Assembly (NCBI RefSeq): GCF_050948175.1
Contig: NW_027490175.1
Location: 1,019,896-1,083,895, forward strand
Origin: Xylocopa sonorina
Lineage: Eukaryota; Arthropoda; Insecta; Hymenoptera; Apidae
DNA: 64,000 nt
Direction of reading: 5' to 3'
The position numbers were made by a program, and so were the translations under genes. The notes beneath the pieces were generated by a model. That model searched no databases and had not been told where the DNA came from. It was given only the letters and a program-made list of their open reading frames with translations. Position 1 is the stretch's first letter; every line of letters starts with the position of its first letter. Positions 12,473 through 27,800 of this stretch are shown here, piece after piece.

Positions 12473-15400
12473 ATTCCTCGTCTACACTTCAAATGAATGT
12501 AAATGCGACACTTCCTTGCAAGGAAATAGCGTTTGCAGATGTCTATGTATCGTAGCAATAGATTTCTAATGCTTTTGAAAACGTGATATCGCATCTCATT
12601 TCTATGTATCATGGTAAGATATAATATGATTTGCGAAGTGTTATGTATTCCTCGTCTACACTTCAACCGAATGTAAATGCGACACTTCCTTGCAAGGAAA
12701 TAGCGTTTGCAGATGTCTACGTATCGTAGCAATAGAGTTCTAATGCTTCTTAAAACGCGATATCGCATCTCATTTCTACATTTCATGGTAAGATATAATA
12801 TGATTTGCGAAGTGTTATGTATTCCTCGTCTACACTTCAAACGAATGTAAATGCGACACTTCCTTGCAAGGAAATAGCGTTTGCAGATGTCTACGTATCG
12901 TAGCAATAGAGTTCTTATGATTCTTAAAACGCGATATCGCATCTCATTTCTATGTTTCATGGTAAGATATAATATGATTTGCGAAGTGTCATGTATTCTT
13001 CGTCTACACTTCAAATGAATGTAAATGCGACACTTCCTTGCAAGGAAATAGCGTTTGCAGATGCCTACGTATCGTAGCAATAGAGTTCTTATGATTCTTA
13101 AAACGCGATATCGCATCTCATTTCTATGTATCATGGTAAGATATAATATGATTTGCGAAGTGTTATGTATTCCTCGTCTACACTTCAAATGAATGTAAAT
13201 GCGACACTTCCTTGCAAGAAAATAGCGTTTGCAAACGTCTACCTATCGTAGCAATAGAGTTCTAATGCTTCTTAAAACGCGATATCGCATCTCATTTCTA
13301 TATTTCATGGTAAGATATAATATGATTTGCGAAGTGTTATGTATTCCTCGTCTACACTTCAAATGAATGTAAATGCGACACTTCCTTGTAAGGAAATAGC
13401 GTTTGCAGATGTCTACCTATCGTAGCAATAGAGTTCTAATGCTTCTTAAAACGCGATATCGCATCTCATTTCTATGTTTCATGGTAAGATATAATATGAT
13501 TTGCGAAGTGTCATGTATTCCTCGTCTACACTTCAAATGAATGTAAATGCGACACTTCCTTGCAAGGAAATAGCGTTTGCAGATGTCTATGTATCGTAGC
13601 AATAGATTTCTAATGCTTTTGAAAACGTGATATCGCATCTCATTTCTATGTATCATGGTAAGATATAATATGATTTGCGAAGTGTTATGTATTCCTCGTC
13701 TACAATTCAAACGAATGTAAATGCGACACTTCCTTGCAAGGAAATAGCGTTTGCAGATGTCTACGTATCGTAGCAATAGAGTTCTAATGCTTCTTAAAAC
13801 GCGATATCGCATCCCATTTCTACATTTCATGGTAAGATATAATATGATTTGCGAAGTGTTATGTATTCCTCGTCTACACTTCAAACGAATGTAAATGCGA
13901 CACTTCCTTGCAAGGAAATAGCGTTTGCAGATGTCTACGTATCGTAGCAATAGAGTTCTTATGATTCTTAAAACGCGATATCGCATCTCATTTCTATGTT
14001 TCCTGGTAAGATATAATATGATTTGCGAAGTGTTATGTATTCCTCGTCTACACTTCAAATGAATGTAAATGCGACACTTCCTTGCAAGAAAATAGCGTTT
14101 GCAAACGTCTACCTATCGTAGCAATAGAGTTCTAATGCTTCTTAAAACGCGATATCGCATCTCATTTCTATATTTCATGGTAAGATATAATATGATTTGC
14201 GAAGTGTTATGTATTCCTCGTCTACACTTCAAACGAATGTAAATGCGACACTTCCTTGCAAGGAAATAGCGTTTGCTGATGTCTACGTATCGTAGCAATA
14301 GAGTTCTTATGATTCTTAAAACGCGATATCGCATCTCATTTCTATGTTTCCTGGTAAGATATAATATGATTTGCGAAGTGTCATGTATTCCTCGTCTACA
14401 CTTCAAATGAATGTAAATGCGACACTTCCTTGCAAGGAAATAGCGTTTGCAGATGTCTACGTATCGTAGCAATAGGGTTCTTATGATTCTTAAAACGCGA
14501 TATCGCATCTCATTTCTATGTTTCATGGTAAGATATAATATGATTTGCAAAGTGTCATGTATTCTTCGTCTACACTTCAAATGAATGTAAATGCGACACT
14601 TCCTTGCAAGGAAATAGCGTTTGCAGATGCCTACGTATCGTAACAATAGAGTTCTTATGATTCTTAAAACGCGATATCGCATCTCATTTCTATGTATCAT
14701 GGTAAGATATAATATGATTTGCGAAGTGTTATGTATTCCTCGTCTACACTTCAAATGAATGTAAATGCGACACATCCTTGCAAGAAAGTAGCGTTTGCAA
14801 ACGTCTACCTATCGTAGCAATAGAGTTCTAATGCTTCTTAAAACGCGATATCGCATCTCATTTCTATATTTCATGGTAAGATATAATATGATTTGCGAAG
14901 TGTTATGTATTCCTCGTCTACACTTCAAACGAATGTAAATGCGACACTTCCTTGCAAGAAAATAGCGTTTGCAAACGTCTACCTATCGTAGCAATAGAGT
15001 TCTAATGCTTCTTAAAACGCGATATCGCATCTCATTTCTATATTTCATGGTAAGATATAATATGATTTGCGAAGTGTTATGTATTCCTCGTCTACACTTC
15101 AAACGAATGTAAATGCGACACTTCCTTGCAAGGAAATAGCGTTTGCAGATGTCTACGTATCGTAGCAATAGAGTTCTTATGATTCTTAAAACGCGATATC
15201 GCATCTCATTTCTATGTTTCCTGGTAAGATATAATATGATTTGCGAAGTGTCATGTATTCCTCGTCTACACTTCAAATGAATGTAAATGCGACACTTCCT
15301 TGCAAGGAAATAGCGTTTGCAAACGTCTACCTATCGTAGCAGTAGAGTTCTAATGCTTCTTAAAACGCGATATCGCATCTCATTTCTATATTTCATGGTA

Positions 15401-17512
15401 AGATATAATATGATTTGCGAAGTGTTATGTATTCCTCGTCTACACTTCAAACGAATGTAAATGCGACACTTCCTTGCAAGGAAATAGCGTTTGCAGATGT
15501 CTACGTATCGTAGCAATAGAGTTCTAATGCTTCTTAAAACGCGATATTGCATCTCATTTCTACATTTCATGGTAAGATATAATATGATTTGCGAAGTGTT
15601 ATGTATTCCTCGTCTACACTTCAAACGAATGTAAATGCGACACTTCCTTGCAAGGAAATAGCGTTTGCAGATGTCTACGTATCGTAGCAATAGAGTTCTT
15701 ATGATTCTTAAAACGCGATATCGCATCTCATTTCTATGTTTCCTGGTAAGATATAATATGATTTGCGAAGTGTCATGTATTCCTCGTCTACACTTCAAAT
15801 GAATGTAAATGCGACACTTCCTTGCAAGGAAATAGCGTTTGCAGATGTCTACGTATCGTAGCAATAGAGTTCTTATGATTCTTAAAACGCGATATCGCAT
15901 CTCATTTCTATGTTTCATGGTAAGATATAATATGATTTGCGAAGTGTCATGTATTCTTCGTCTACACTTCAAATGAATGTAAATGCGACACTTCCTTGCA
16001 AGGAAATAGCGTTTGCAGATGCCTACGTATCGTAGCAATAGAGTTCTTATGATTCTTAAAACGCGATATCGCATCTCATTTCTATGTATCATGGTAAGAT
16101 ATAATATGATTTGCGAAGTGTTATGTATTCCTCGTCTACACTTCAAATGAATGTAAATGCGACACTTCCTTGCAAGAAAATAGCGTTTGCAAACGTCTAC
16201 CTATCGTAGCAATAGAGTTCTAATGCTTCTTAAAACGCGATATCGCATCTCATTTCTATATTTCATGGTAAGATATAATATGATTTGCGAAGTGTTATGT
16301 ATTCCTCGTCTACACTTCAAATGAATGTAAATGCGACACTTCCTTGCAAGAAAATAGCGTTTGCAAACGTCTACCTATCGTAGCAATAGAGTTCTAATGC
16401 TTCTTAAAACGCGATATCGCATCTCATTTCTATATTTCATGGTAAGATATAATATGATTTGCGAAGTGTTATGTATTCCTCGTCTACACTTCAAACGAAT
16501 GTAAATGCGACACTTCCTTGCAAGGAAATAGCGTTTGCAGATGTCTACGTATCGTAGCAATAGAGTTCTTATGATTCTTAAAACGCGATATCGCACCTCA
16601 TTTCTATGTTTCCTGGTAAGATATAATATGATTTGCGAAGTGTCATGTATTCCTCGTCTACACTTCAAATGAATGTAAATGCGACACTTCCTTGCAAGGA
16701 AATAGCGTTTGCAGATGTCTACGTATCGTAGCAATAGAGTTCTTATGATTCTTAAAACGCGATATCGCATCTCATTTCTATGTTTCATGGTAAGATATAA
16801 TATGATTTGCGAAGTGTTATGTATTCCTCATCTACGCTTCAAATGAATGTAAATGCGACACTTCCTTGTAAGGAAATAGCGTTTGCAGATGTCTACCTAT
16901 CGTAGCAATAGAGTTCTAATGCTTCTTAAAACGCGATATCGCATCTCATTTCTATGTTTCCTGGTAAGATATAATATGATTTGCGAAGTGTCATGTATTC
17001 CTCGTCTACACTTCAAATGAATGTAAATGCGACACTTCCTTGCAAGGAAATAGCGTTTGCAGATGTCTACGTATCGTAGCAATAGAGTTCTTATGATTCT
17101 TAAAACGCGATATCGCATCTCATTTCTATGTTTCATGGTAAGATATAATATGATTTGCGAAGTGTTATGTATTCCTCGTCTACACTTCAAATGAATGTAA
17201 ATGCGACACTTCCTTGTAAGGAAATAGCGTTTGCAGATGTCTACCTATCGTAGCAATAGAGTTCTAATGCTTCTTAAAACGCGATATCGCATCTCATTTC
17301 TATGTTTCATGGTAAGATATAATATGATTTGCGAAGTGTCATGTATTCCTCGTCTACACTTCAAATGAATGTAAATGCGACACTTCCTTGCAAGGAAATA
17401 GCGTTTGCAGATGTCTATGTATCGTAGCAATAGATATCTAATGCTTCTGAAAACGTGATATCGCATCTCATTTCTATATTTCATGGTAAGATATAATATG
17501 ATTTGCGAAGTG
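11736..17512. repeat. Segmental duplication copy 2 (60-monomer offset)
   Basis: Partner of 1296-7072. Copy 2 carries changes at 13814 (t to c), 14277 (a to t), 14788 (a to g) and 16830 (g to a). The last makes a minus-strand TGA, which shows that these copies accept stop codons in the minus-strand frame. To its left it is preceded by the second 13-monomer unit. To its right the sequence jumps to homology with 8239 onward (offset 9222 bp, 53 monomers) instead of repeating the 7-monomer duplication found in copy 1. Confidence 0.9.
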
Positions 17513-18805
17513 TCATGTATTCCTCGTCTACGCTTCAAATGAATGTAAATGCGACACTTCCTTGCAAGGAAATAGCGTTTGCAGATGTCTACGTATCGTA
17601 GCAATAGAGTTCTTATGATTCTTAAAACGCGATATCGCATCTCATTTCTATGTTTCATGGTAAGATATAATATGATTTGCGAAGTGTTATGTATTCCTCG
17701 TCTACACTTCAAATGAATGTAAATGCGACACTTCCTTGTAAGGAAATAGCGTTTGCAGATGTCTACCTATCGTAGCAATAGAGTTCTAATGCTTCTTAAA
17801 ACGCGATATCGCATCTCATTTCTATGTTTCCTGGTAAGATATAATATGATTTGCGAAGTGTCATGTATTCCTCGTCTACACTTCAAATGAATGTAAATGC
17901 GACACTTCCTTGCAAGGAAATAGCGTTTGCAGATGTCTACGTATCGTAGCAATAGAGTACTTATGATTCTTAAAACGCGATATCGCATCTCATTTCTATG
18001 TTTCATGGTAAGATATAATATGATTTGCGAAGTGTCATGTATTCCTCGTCTACACTTCAAATGAATGTAAATGCGACACTTCCTTGTAAGGAAATAGCGT
18101 TTGCAGATGTCTACCTATCGTAGCAATAGAGTTCTAATGCTTCTTAAAACGCGATATCGCATCTCATTTCTATGTTTCATGGTAAGATATAATATGATTT
18201 GCGAAGTGTCATGTATTCCTCGTCTACACTTCAAATGAATGTAAATGCGACACTTCCTTGCAAGGAAATAGCGTTTGCAGATGTCTATGTATCGTAGCAA
18301 TAGATTTCTAATGCTTCTGAAAACGTGATATCGCATCTCATTTCTATATTTCATGGTAAGATATAATATGATTTGCGAAGTGTCATGTATTCCTCGTCTA
18401 CACTTCAAATGAATGTAAATGCGACACTTCCTTGCAAGGAAATAGCGTTTGCAGATGCCTACGTATCGTAACAATAGAGTTCTTATGATTCTTAAAACGC
18501 GATATCGCATCTCATTTCTATGTATCATGGTAAGATATAATATCATTTGCGAAGTGTTATGTATTCCTCGTCTACACTTCAAATGAATGTAAATGCGACA
18601 CTTCCTTGCAAGAAAATAGCGTCTGCAAACGTCTACCTATCGTAGCAATAGAGTTCTAATGCTTCTTAAAACGCGATATCGCATCTCATTTCTATATTTC
18701 ATGGTAAGATATAATATGATTTGCGAAGTGTTATGTATTCCTCGTCTACACTTCAAACGAATGTAAATGCGACACTTCCTTGCAAGGAAATAGCGTTTGC
18801 AGATG
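17221..18805. repeat. Third partial copy of the 13-monomer unit
   Basis: It matches 7999-9583 at an offset of 9222 bp (53 monomers) and carries the gatatctaat, gagtactta, aatatcatttg (C at 18544) and gcgtctgcaaac variants in the same order. Homology ends near 18805. There this copy reads agatgcctac, while the earlier units read agatgtctac or ggatgtctac. Confidence 0.8.
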
Positions 18806-21800
18806 CCTACGTATCGTAGCAATAGAGTTCTTATGATTCTTAAAACGCGATATCGCATCTCATTTCTATGTATCATGGTAAGATATAATATGATTTGCGA
18901 AGTGTTATGTATTCCTCGTCTACACTTCAAATGAATGTAAATGCAACACATCCTTGCAAGAAAATAGCGTTTGCAAACGTCTACCTATCGTAGCAATAGA
19001 GTTCTAATGCTTCTTAAAACGCGATATCGCATCTCATTTCTATATTTCATGGTAAGATATAATATGATTTGCGAAGTGTTATGTATTCCTCGTCTACACT
19101 TCAAATGAATGTAAATGCGACACTTCCTTGCAAGAAAATAGCGTTTGCAAACGTCTACCTATCGTAGCAATAGAGTTCTAATGCTTCTTAAAACGCGATA
19201 TCGCCTCTCATTTCTATATTTCATGGTAAGATATAATATGATTTGCGAAGTGTTATGTATTCCTCGTCTACACTTCAAACGAATGTAAATGCGACACTTC
19301 CTTGCAAGGAAATAGCGTTTGCAGATGTCTACGTATCGTAGCAATAGAGTTCTTATGATTCTTAAAGCGCGATATCGCATCTCATTTCTATGTTTCCTGG
19401 TAAGATATAATATGATTTGCGAAGTGTCATGTATTCCTCGTCTACACTTCAAATGAATGTAAATGCGACACTTCCTTGCAAGGAAATAGCGTTTGCAAAC
19501 GTCTACCTATCGTAGCAATAGAGTTCTAATGCTTCTTATAACGCGATATCGCATCTCATTTCTATATTTCATGGTAAGATATAATACGATTTGCGAAGTG
19601 TTATGTATTCCTCGTCTACACTTCAAACGAATGTAAATGCGACACTTCCTTGCAAGGAAATAGCGTTTGCAGATGTCTATGTATCGTAGCAATAGATATC
19701 TAATGCTTCTGAAAACGTGATATCGCATCTCATTTCTATATTTCATGGTAAGATATAATATGATTTGCGAAGTGTCATGTATTCCTCGTCTACACTTCAA
19801 ATGAATGTAAATGCGACACTTCCTTGCAAGGAAATAGCGTTTGCAGATGTCTACGTATCGTAGCAATAGAGTTCTTATGATTCTTAAAACGCGATATCGC
19901 ATCTCATTTCTATGTTTCATGGTAAGATATAATATGATTTGCGAAGTGTTATGTATTCCTCGTCTACACTTCAAGTGAATGTAAATGCGACACTTCCTTG
20001 TAAGGAAATAGCGTTTGCAGATGTCTACCTATCGTAGCAATAGAGTTCTAATGCTTCTTAAAACGCGATATCGCATCTCATTTCTATGTTTCATGGTAAG
20101 ATATAATATGATTTGCGAAGTGTCATGTATTCCTCGTCTACACTTCAAATGAATGTAAATGCGACACTTCCTTGCAAGGAAATAGCGTTTGCAGATGTCT
20201 ATGTATCGTAGCAATAGATATCTAATGCTTCTGAAAACGTGATATCGCATCTCATTTCTATATTTCATGGTAAGATATAATATGATTTGCGAGGTGTCAT
20301 GTATTCCTCGTCTACACTTCAAATGAATGTAAATGCGACACTTCCTTGCAAGGAAATAGCGTTTGCAGATGTCTACGTATCGTAGCAATAGAGTTCTTAT
20401 GATTCTTAAAACGCGATATCGCATCTCATTTCTATGTTTCATGGTAAGATATAATATGATTTGCGAAGTGTTATGTATTCCTCGTCTACACTTCAAATGA
20501 ATGTAAATGCGACACTTCCTTGTAAGGAAATAGCATTTGCAGATGTCTACCTATCGTAGCAATAGAGTTCTAATGCTTCTTAAAACGCGATATCGCATCT
20601 CATTTCTATGTTTCCTGGTAAGATATAATATGATTTGCGAAGTGTCATGTATTCCTCGTCTACACTTCAAATGAATGTAAATGCGACACTTCCTTGCAAG
20701 GAAATAGCGTTTGCAAACGTCTACCTATCGTAGCAATAGAGTTCTAATGCTTCTTAAAACGCGATATCGCATCTCATTTCTATATTTCATGGTAAGATAT
20801 AATATGATTTGCGAAGTGTTATGTATTCCTCGTCTACACTTCAAATGAATGTAAATGCGACACTTCCTTGCAAGAAAATAGCGTTTGCAAACGTCTACCT
20901 ATCGTAGCAATAGATTTCTAATGCTTCTTAAAACGCGATATCGCATCTCATTTCTATATTTCATGGTAAGATATAATATGATTTGCGAAGTGTTATGTAT
21001 TCCTCGTCTACACTTCAAACGAATGTAAATGCGACACTTCCTTGCAAGGAAATAGCGTTTGCAGATGTCTACGTATCGTAGCAATAGAGTTCTTATGATT
21101 CTTAAAACGCGATATCGCATCTCATTTCTATGTTTCCTGGTAAGATATAATATGATTTGCGAAGTGTCATGTATTCCTCGTCTACACTTCAAATGAATGT
21201 AAATGCGACACTTCCTTGCAAGGAAATAGCGTTTGCAGATGTCTACGTATCGTAGCAATAGAGTTCTTATGATTCTTAAAACGCGATATCGCATCTCATT
21301 TCTATGTTTCATGGTAAGATATAATATGATTTGCGAAGTGTTATGTATTCCTCGTCTACACTTCAAATGAATGTAAATGCGACACTTCCTTGTAAGGAAA
21401 TAGCGTTTGCAGATGTCTACCTATCGTAGCAATAGAGTTCTAATGCTTCTTAAAACGCGATATCGCATCTCATTTCTATGTTTCCTGGTAAGATATAATA
21501 TGATTTGCGAAGTGTCATGTATTCCTCGTCTACACTTCAAATGAATGTAAATGCGACACTTCCTTGCAAGGAAATAGCGTTTGCAGATGTCTACGTATCG
21601 TAGCAATAGAGTTCTTATGATTCTTAAAACGCGATATCGCATCTCATTTCTATGTTTCATGGTAAGATATAATATGATTTGCGAAGTGTTATGTATTCCT
21701 CGTCTACACTTCAAATGAATGTAAATGCGACACTTCCTTGTAAGGAAATAGCGTTTGCAGATGTCTACCTATCGTAGCAATAGAGTTCTAATGCTTCTTA

Positions 21801-24800
21801 AAACGCGATATCGCATCTCATTTCTATGTTTCATGGTAAGATATAATATGATTTGCGAAGTGTCATGTATTCCTCGTCTACACTTCAAATGAATGTAAAT
21901 GCGACACTTCCTTGCAAGGAAATAGCGTTTGCAGATGTCTATGTATCGTAGCAATAGATATCTAATGCTTCTGAAAACGTGATATCGCATCTCATTTCTA
22001 TATTTCATGGCAAGATATAATATGATTTGCGAAGTGTCATGTATTCCTCGTCTACACTTCAAATGAATGTAAATGCGACACTTCCTTGCAAGGAAATAGC
22101 GTTTGCAGATGTCTACGTATCGTAGCAATAGAGTTCTTATGATTCTTAAAACGCGATATCGCATCTCATTTCTATGTTTCATGGTAAGATATAATATGAT
22201 TTGCGAAGTGTTATGTATTCCTCGTCTACACTTCAAATGAATGTAAATGCGACACTTCCTTGTAAGGAAATAGCATTTGCAGATGTCTACCTATCGTAGC
22301 AATAGAGTTCTAATGCTTCTTAAAACGCGATATCGCATCTCATTTCTATGTTTCCTGGTAAGATATAATATGATTTGCGAAGTGTCATGTATTCCTCGTC
22401 TACACTTCAAATGAATGTAAATGCGACACTTCCTTGCAAGGAAATAGCGTTTGCAGATGTCTACGTATCGTAGCAATAGAGTTCTTATGATTCTTAAAAC
22501 GCGATATCGTATCTCATTTCTATGTTTCATGGTAAGATATAATATGATTTGCGAAGTGTTATGTATTCCTCGTCTACACTTCAAATGAATGTAAATGCGA
22601 CACTTCCTTGTAAGGAAATAGCGTTTGCAGATGTCTACCTATCGTAGCAATAGAGTTCTAATGCTTCTTAATACGCGATATCGCATCTCATTTCTATGTT
22701 TCATGGTAAGATATAATATGATTTGCGAAGTGTCATGTATTCCTCGTCTACACTTCAAATGAATGTAAATGCGACACTTCCTTGCAAGGAAATAGCGTTT
22801 GCAGATGTCTATGTATCGTAGCAATAGATTTCTAATGCTTCTGAAAACGTGATATCGCATCTCATTTCTATATTTCATGGTAAGATATAATATGATTTGC
22901 GAAGTGTCATGTATTCCTCGTCTACACTTCAAATGAATGTAAATGCGACACTTCCTTGCAAGGAAATAGCGTTTGCAGATGCCTACGTATCGTAACAATA
23001 GAGTTCTTATGATTCTTAAAACGCGATATCGCATCTCATTTCTATGTATCATGGTAAGATATAATATCATTTGCGAAGTGTTATGTATTCCTCGTCTACA
23101 CTTCAAATGAATGTAAATGCGACACTTCCTTGCAAGAAAATAGCGTCTGCAAACGTCTACCTATCGTAGCAATAGAGTTCTAATGCTTCTTAAAACGCGA
23201 TATCGCATCTCATTTCTATATTTCATAGTAAGATATAATATGATTTGCGAAGTGTTATGTATTCCTCGTCTACACTTCAAACGAATGTAAATGCGACACT
23301 TCCTTGCCAGGAAATAGCGTTTGCAGATGCCTACGTATCGTAACAATAGAGTTCTTATGATTCTTAAAACGCGATATCGCATCTCATTTCTATGTATCAT
23401 GGTAAGATATAATATGATTTGCGAAGTGTTATGTATTCCTCGTCTACACTTCAAATGAATGTAAATGCAACACATCCTTGCAAGAAAATAGCGTTTGCAA
23501 ACGTCTACCTATCGTAGCAATAGAGTTCTAATGCTTCTTAAAACGCGATATCGCATCTCATTTCTATATTTCATGGTAAGATATAATATGATTTGCGAAG
23601 TGTTATGTATTCCTCGTCTACACTTCAAATGAATGTAAATGCGACACTTCCTTGCAAGAAAATAGCGTTTGCAAACGTCTACCTATCGTAGCAATAGAGT
23701 TCTAATGCTTCTTAAAACGCGATATCGCCTCTCATTTCTATATTTCATGGTAAGATATAATATGATTTGCGAAGTGTTATGTATTCCTCGTCTACACTTC
23801 AAACGAATGTAAATGCGACACTTCCTTGCAAGGAAATAGCGTTTGCAGATGTCTACGTATCGTAGCAATAGAGTTCTTATGATTCTTAAAGCGCGATATC
23901 GCATCTCATTTCTATGTTTCCTGGTAAGATATAATATGATTTGCGAAGTGTCATGTATTCCTCGTCTACACTTCAAATGAATGTAAATGCGACACTTCCT
24001 TGCAAGGAAATAGCGTTTGCAAACGTCTACCTATCGTAGCAATAGAGTTCTAATGCTTCTTATAACGCGATATCGCATCTCATTTCTATATTTCATGGTA
24101 AGATATAATATGATTTGCGAAGTGTTATGTATTCCTCGTCTACACTTCAAACGAATGTAAATGCGACACTTCCTTGCAAGGAAATAGCGTTTGCAGATGT
24201 CTATGTATCGTAGCAATAGATATCTAATGCTTCTGAAAACGTGATATCGCATCTCATTTCTATATTTCATGGTAAGATATAATATGATTTGCGAAGTGTC
24301 ATGTATTCCTCGTCTACACTTCAAATGAATGTAAATGCGACACTTCCTTGCAAGGAAATAGCGTTTGCAGATGTCTACGTATCGTAGCAATAGAGTTCTT
24401 ATGATTCTTAAAACGCGATATCGCATCTCATTTCTATGTTTCATGGTAAGATATAATATGATTTGCGAAGTGTTATGTATTCCTCGTCTACACTTCAAAT
24501 GAATGTAAATGCGACACTTCCTTCTAAGGAAATAGCGTTTGCAGATGTCTACCTATCGTAGCAATAGAGTTCTAATGCTTCTTAAAACGCGATATCGCAT
24601 CTCATTTCTATGTTTCCTGGTAAGATATAATATGATTTGCGAAGTGTCATGTATTCCTCGTCTACACTTCAAATGAATGTAAATGCGACACTTCCTTGCA
24701 AGGAAATAGCGTTTGCAGATGTCTACGTATCGTAGCAATAGAGTTCTTATGATTCTTAAAACGCGATATCGCATCTCATTTCTATGTTTCATGGTAAGAT

Positions 24801-27800
24801 ATAATATGATTTGCGAAGTGTTATGTATTCCTCGTCTACACTTCAAATGAATGTAAATGCGACACTTCCTTGTAAGGAAATAGCGTTTGCAGATGTCTAC
24901 CTATCGTAGCAATAGAGTTCTAATGCTTCTTAAAACGCGATATCGCATCTCATTTCTATGTTTCCTGGTAAGATATAATATGATTTGCGAAGTGTCATGT
25001 ATTCCTCGTCTACACTTCAAATGAATGTAAATGCGACACTTCCTTGCAAGGAAATAGCGTTTGCAGATGTCTACGTATCGTAGCAATAGAGTTCTTATGA
25101 TTCTTAAAACGCGATATCGCATCTCATTTCTATGTTTCATGGTAAGATATAATATGATTTGCGAAGTGTTATGTATTCCTCGTCTACACTTCAAATGAAT
25201 GTAAATGCGACACTTCCTTGTAAGGAAATAGCGTTTGCAGATGTCTACCTATCGTAGCAATAGAGTTCTAATGCTTCTTAAAACGCGATATCGCATCTCA
25301 TTTCTATGTTTCATGGTAAGATATAATATGATTTGCGAAGTGTCATGTATTCCTCGTCTACACTTCAAATGAATGTAAATGCGACACTTCCTTGCAAGGA
25401 AATAGCGTTTGCAGATGTCTATGTATCGTAGCAATAGATATCTAATGCTTCTGAAAACGTGATATCGCATCTCATTTCTATATTTCATGGTAAGATATAA
25501 TATGATTTGCGAGGTGTCATGTATTCCTCGTCTACACTTCAAATGAATGTAAATGCGACACTTCCTTGCAAGGAAATAGCGTTTGCAGATGTCTACGTAT
25601 CGTAGCAATAGAGTTCTTATGATTCTTAAAACGCGATATCGCATCTCATTTCTATGTTTCATGGTAAGATATAATATGATTTGCGAAGTGTTATGTATTC
25701 CTCGTCTACACTTCAAATGAATGTAAATGCGACACTTCCTTGTAAGGAAATAGCATTTGCAGATGTCTACCTATCGTAGCAATAGAGTTCTAATGCTTCT
25801 TAAAACGCGATATCGCATCTCATTTCTATGTTTCCTGGTAAGATATAATATGATTTGCGAAGTGTCATGTATTCCTCGTCTACACTTCAAATGAATGTAA
25901 ATGCGACACTTCCTTGCAAGGAAATAGCGTTTGCAGATGTCTACGTATCGTAGCAATAGAGTTCTTATGATTCTTAAAACGCGATATCGCATCTCATTTC
26001 TATGTTTCATGGTAAGATATAATATGATTTGCGAAGTGTTATGTATTCCTCGTCTACACTTCAAATGAATGTAAATGCGACACTTCCTTGTAAGGAAATA
26101 GCGTTTGCAGATGTCTACCTATCGTAGCAATAGAGTTCTAATGCTTCTTAATACGCGATATCGCATCTCATTTCTATGTTTCATGGTAAGATATAATATG
26201 ATTTGCGAAGTGTCATGTATTCCTCGTCTACACTTCAAATGAATGTAAATGCGACACTTCCTTGCAAGGAAATAGCGTTTGCAGATGTCTATGTATCGTA
26301 GCAATAGATTTCTAATGCTTCTGAAAACGTGATATCGCATCTCATTTCTATATTTCATGGTAAGATATAATATGATTTGCGAAGTGTCATGTATTCCTCG
26401 TCTACACTTCAAATGAATGTAAATGCGACACTTCCTTGCAAGGAAATAGCGTTTGCAGATGCCTACGTATCGTAACAATAGAGTTCTTATGATTCTTAAA
26501 ACGCGATATCGCATCTCATTTCTATGTATCATGGTAAGATATAATATCATTTGCGAAGTGTTATGTATTCCTCGTCTACACTTCAAATGAATGTAAATGC
26601 GACACTTCCTTGCAAGAAAATAGCGTCTGCAAACGTCTACCTATCGTAGCAATAGAGTTCTAATGCTTCTTAAAACGCGATATCGCATCTCATTTCTATG
26701 TATCATGGTAAGATATAATATGATTTGCGAAGTGTTATGTATTCCTCGTCTACACTTCAAATGAATGTAAATGCAACACATCCTTGCAAGAAAATAGCGT
26801 TTGCAAACGTCTACCTATCGTAGCAATAGAGTTCTAATGCTTCTTAAAACGCGATATCGCATCTCATTTCTATATTTCATGGTAAGATATAATATGATTT
26901 GCGAAGTGTTATGTATTCCTCGTCTACACTTCAAATGAATGTAAATGCGACACTTCCTTGCAAGAAAATAGCGTTTGCAAACGTCTACCTATCGTAGCAA
27001 TAGAGTTCTAATGCTTCTTAAAACGCGATATCGCCTCTCATTTCTATATTTCATGGTAAGATATAATATGATTTGCGAAGTGTTATGTATTCCTCGTCTA
27101 CACTTCAAACGAATGTAAATGCGACACTTCCTTGCAAGGAAATAGCGTTTGCAGATGTCTACGTATCGTAGCAATAGAGTTCTTATGATTCTTAAAGCGC
27201 GATATCGCATCTCATTTCTATGTTTCCTGGTAAGATATAATATGATTTGCGAAGTGTCATGTATTCCTCGTCTACACTTCAAATGAATGTAAATGCGACA
27301 CTTCCTTGCAAGGAAATAGCGTTTGCAAACGTCTACCTATCGTAGCAATAGAGTTCTAATGCTTCTTATAACGCGATATCGCATCTCATTTCTATATTTC
27401 ATGGTAAGATATAATATGATTTGCGAAGTGTTATGTATTCCTCGTCTACACTTCAAACGAATGTAAATGCGACACTTCCTTGCAAGGAAATAGCGTTTGC
27501 AGATGTCTATGTATCGTAGCAATAGATATCTAATGCTTCTGAAAACGTGATATCGCATCTCATTTCTATATTTCATGGTAAGATATAATATGATTTGCGA
27601 AGTGTCATGTATTCCTCGTCTACACTTCAAATGAATGTAAATGCGACACTTCCTTGCAAGGAAATAGCGTTTGCAGATGTCTACGTATCGTAGCAATAGA
27701 GTTCTTATGATTCTTAAAACGCGATATCGCATCTCATTTCTATGTTTCATGGTAAGATATAATATGATTTGCGAAGTGTTATGTATTCCTCGTCTACACT

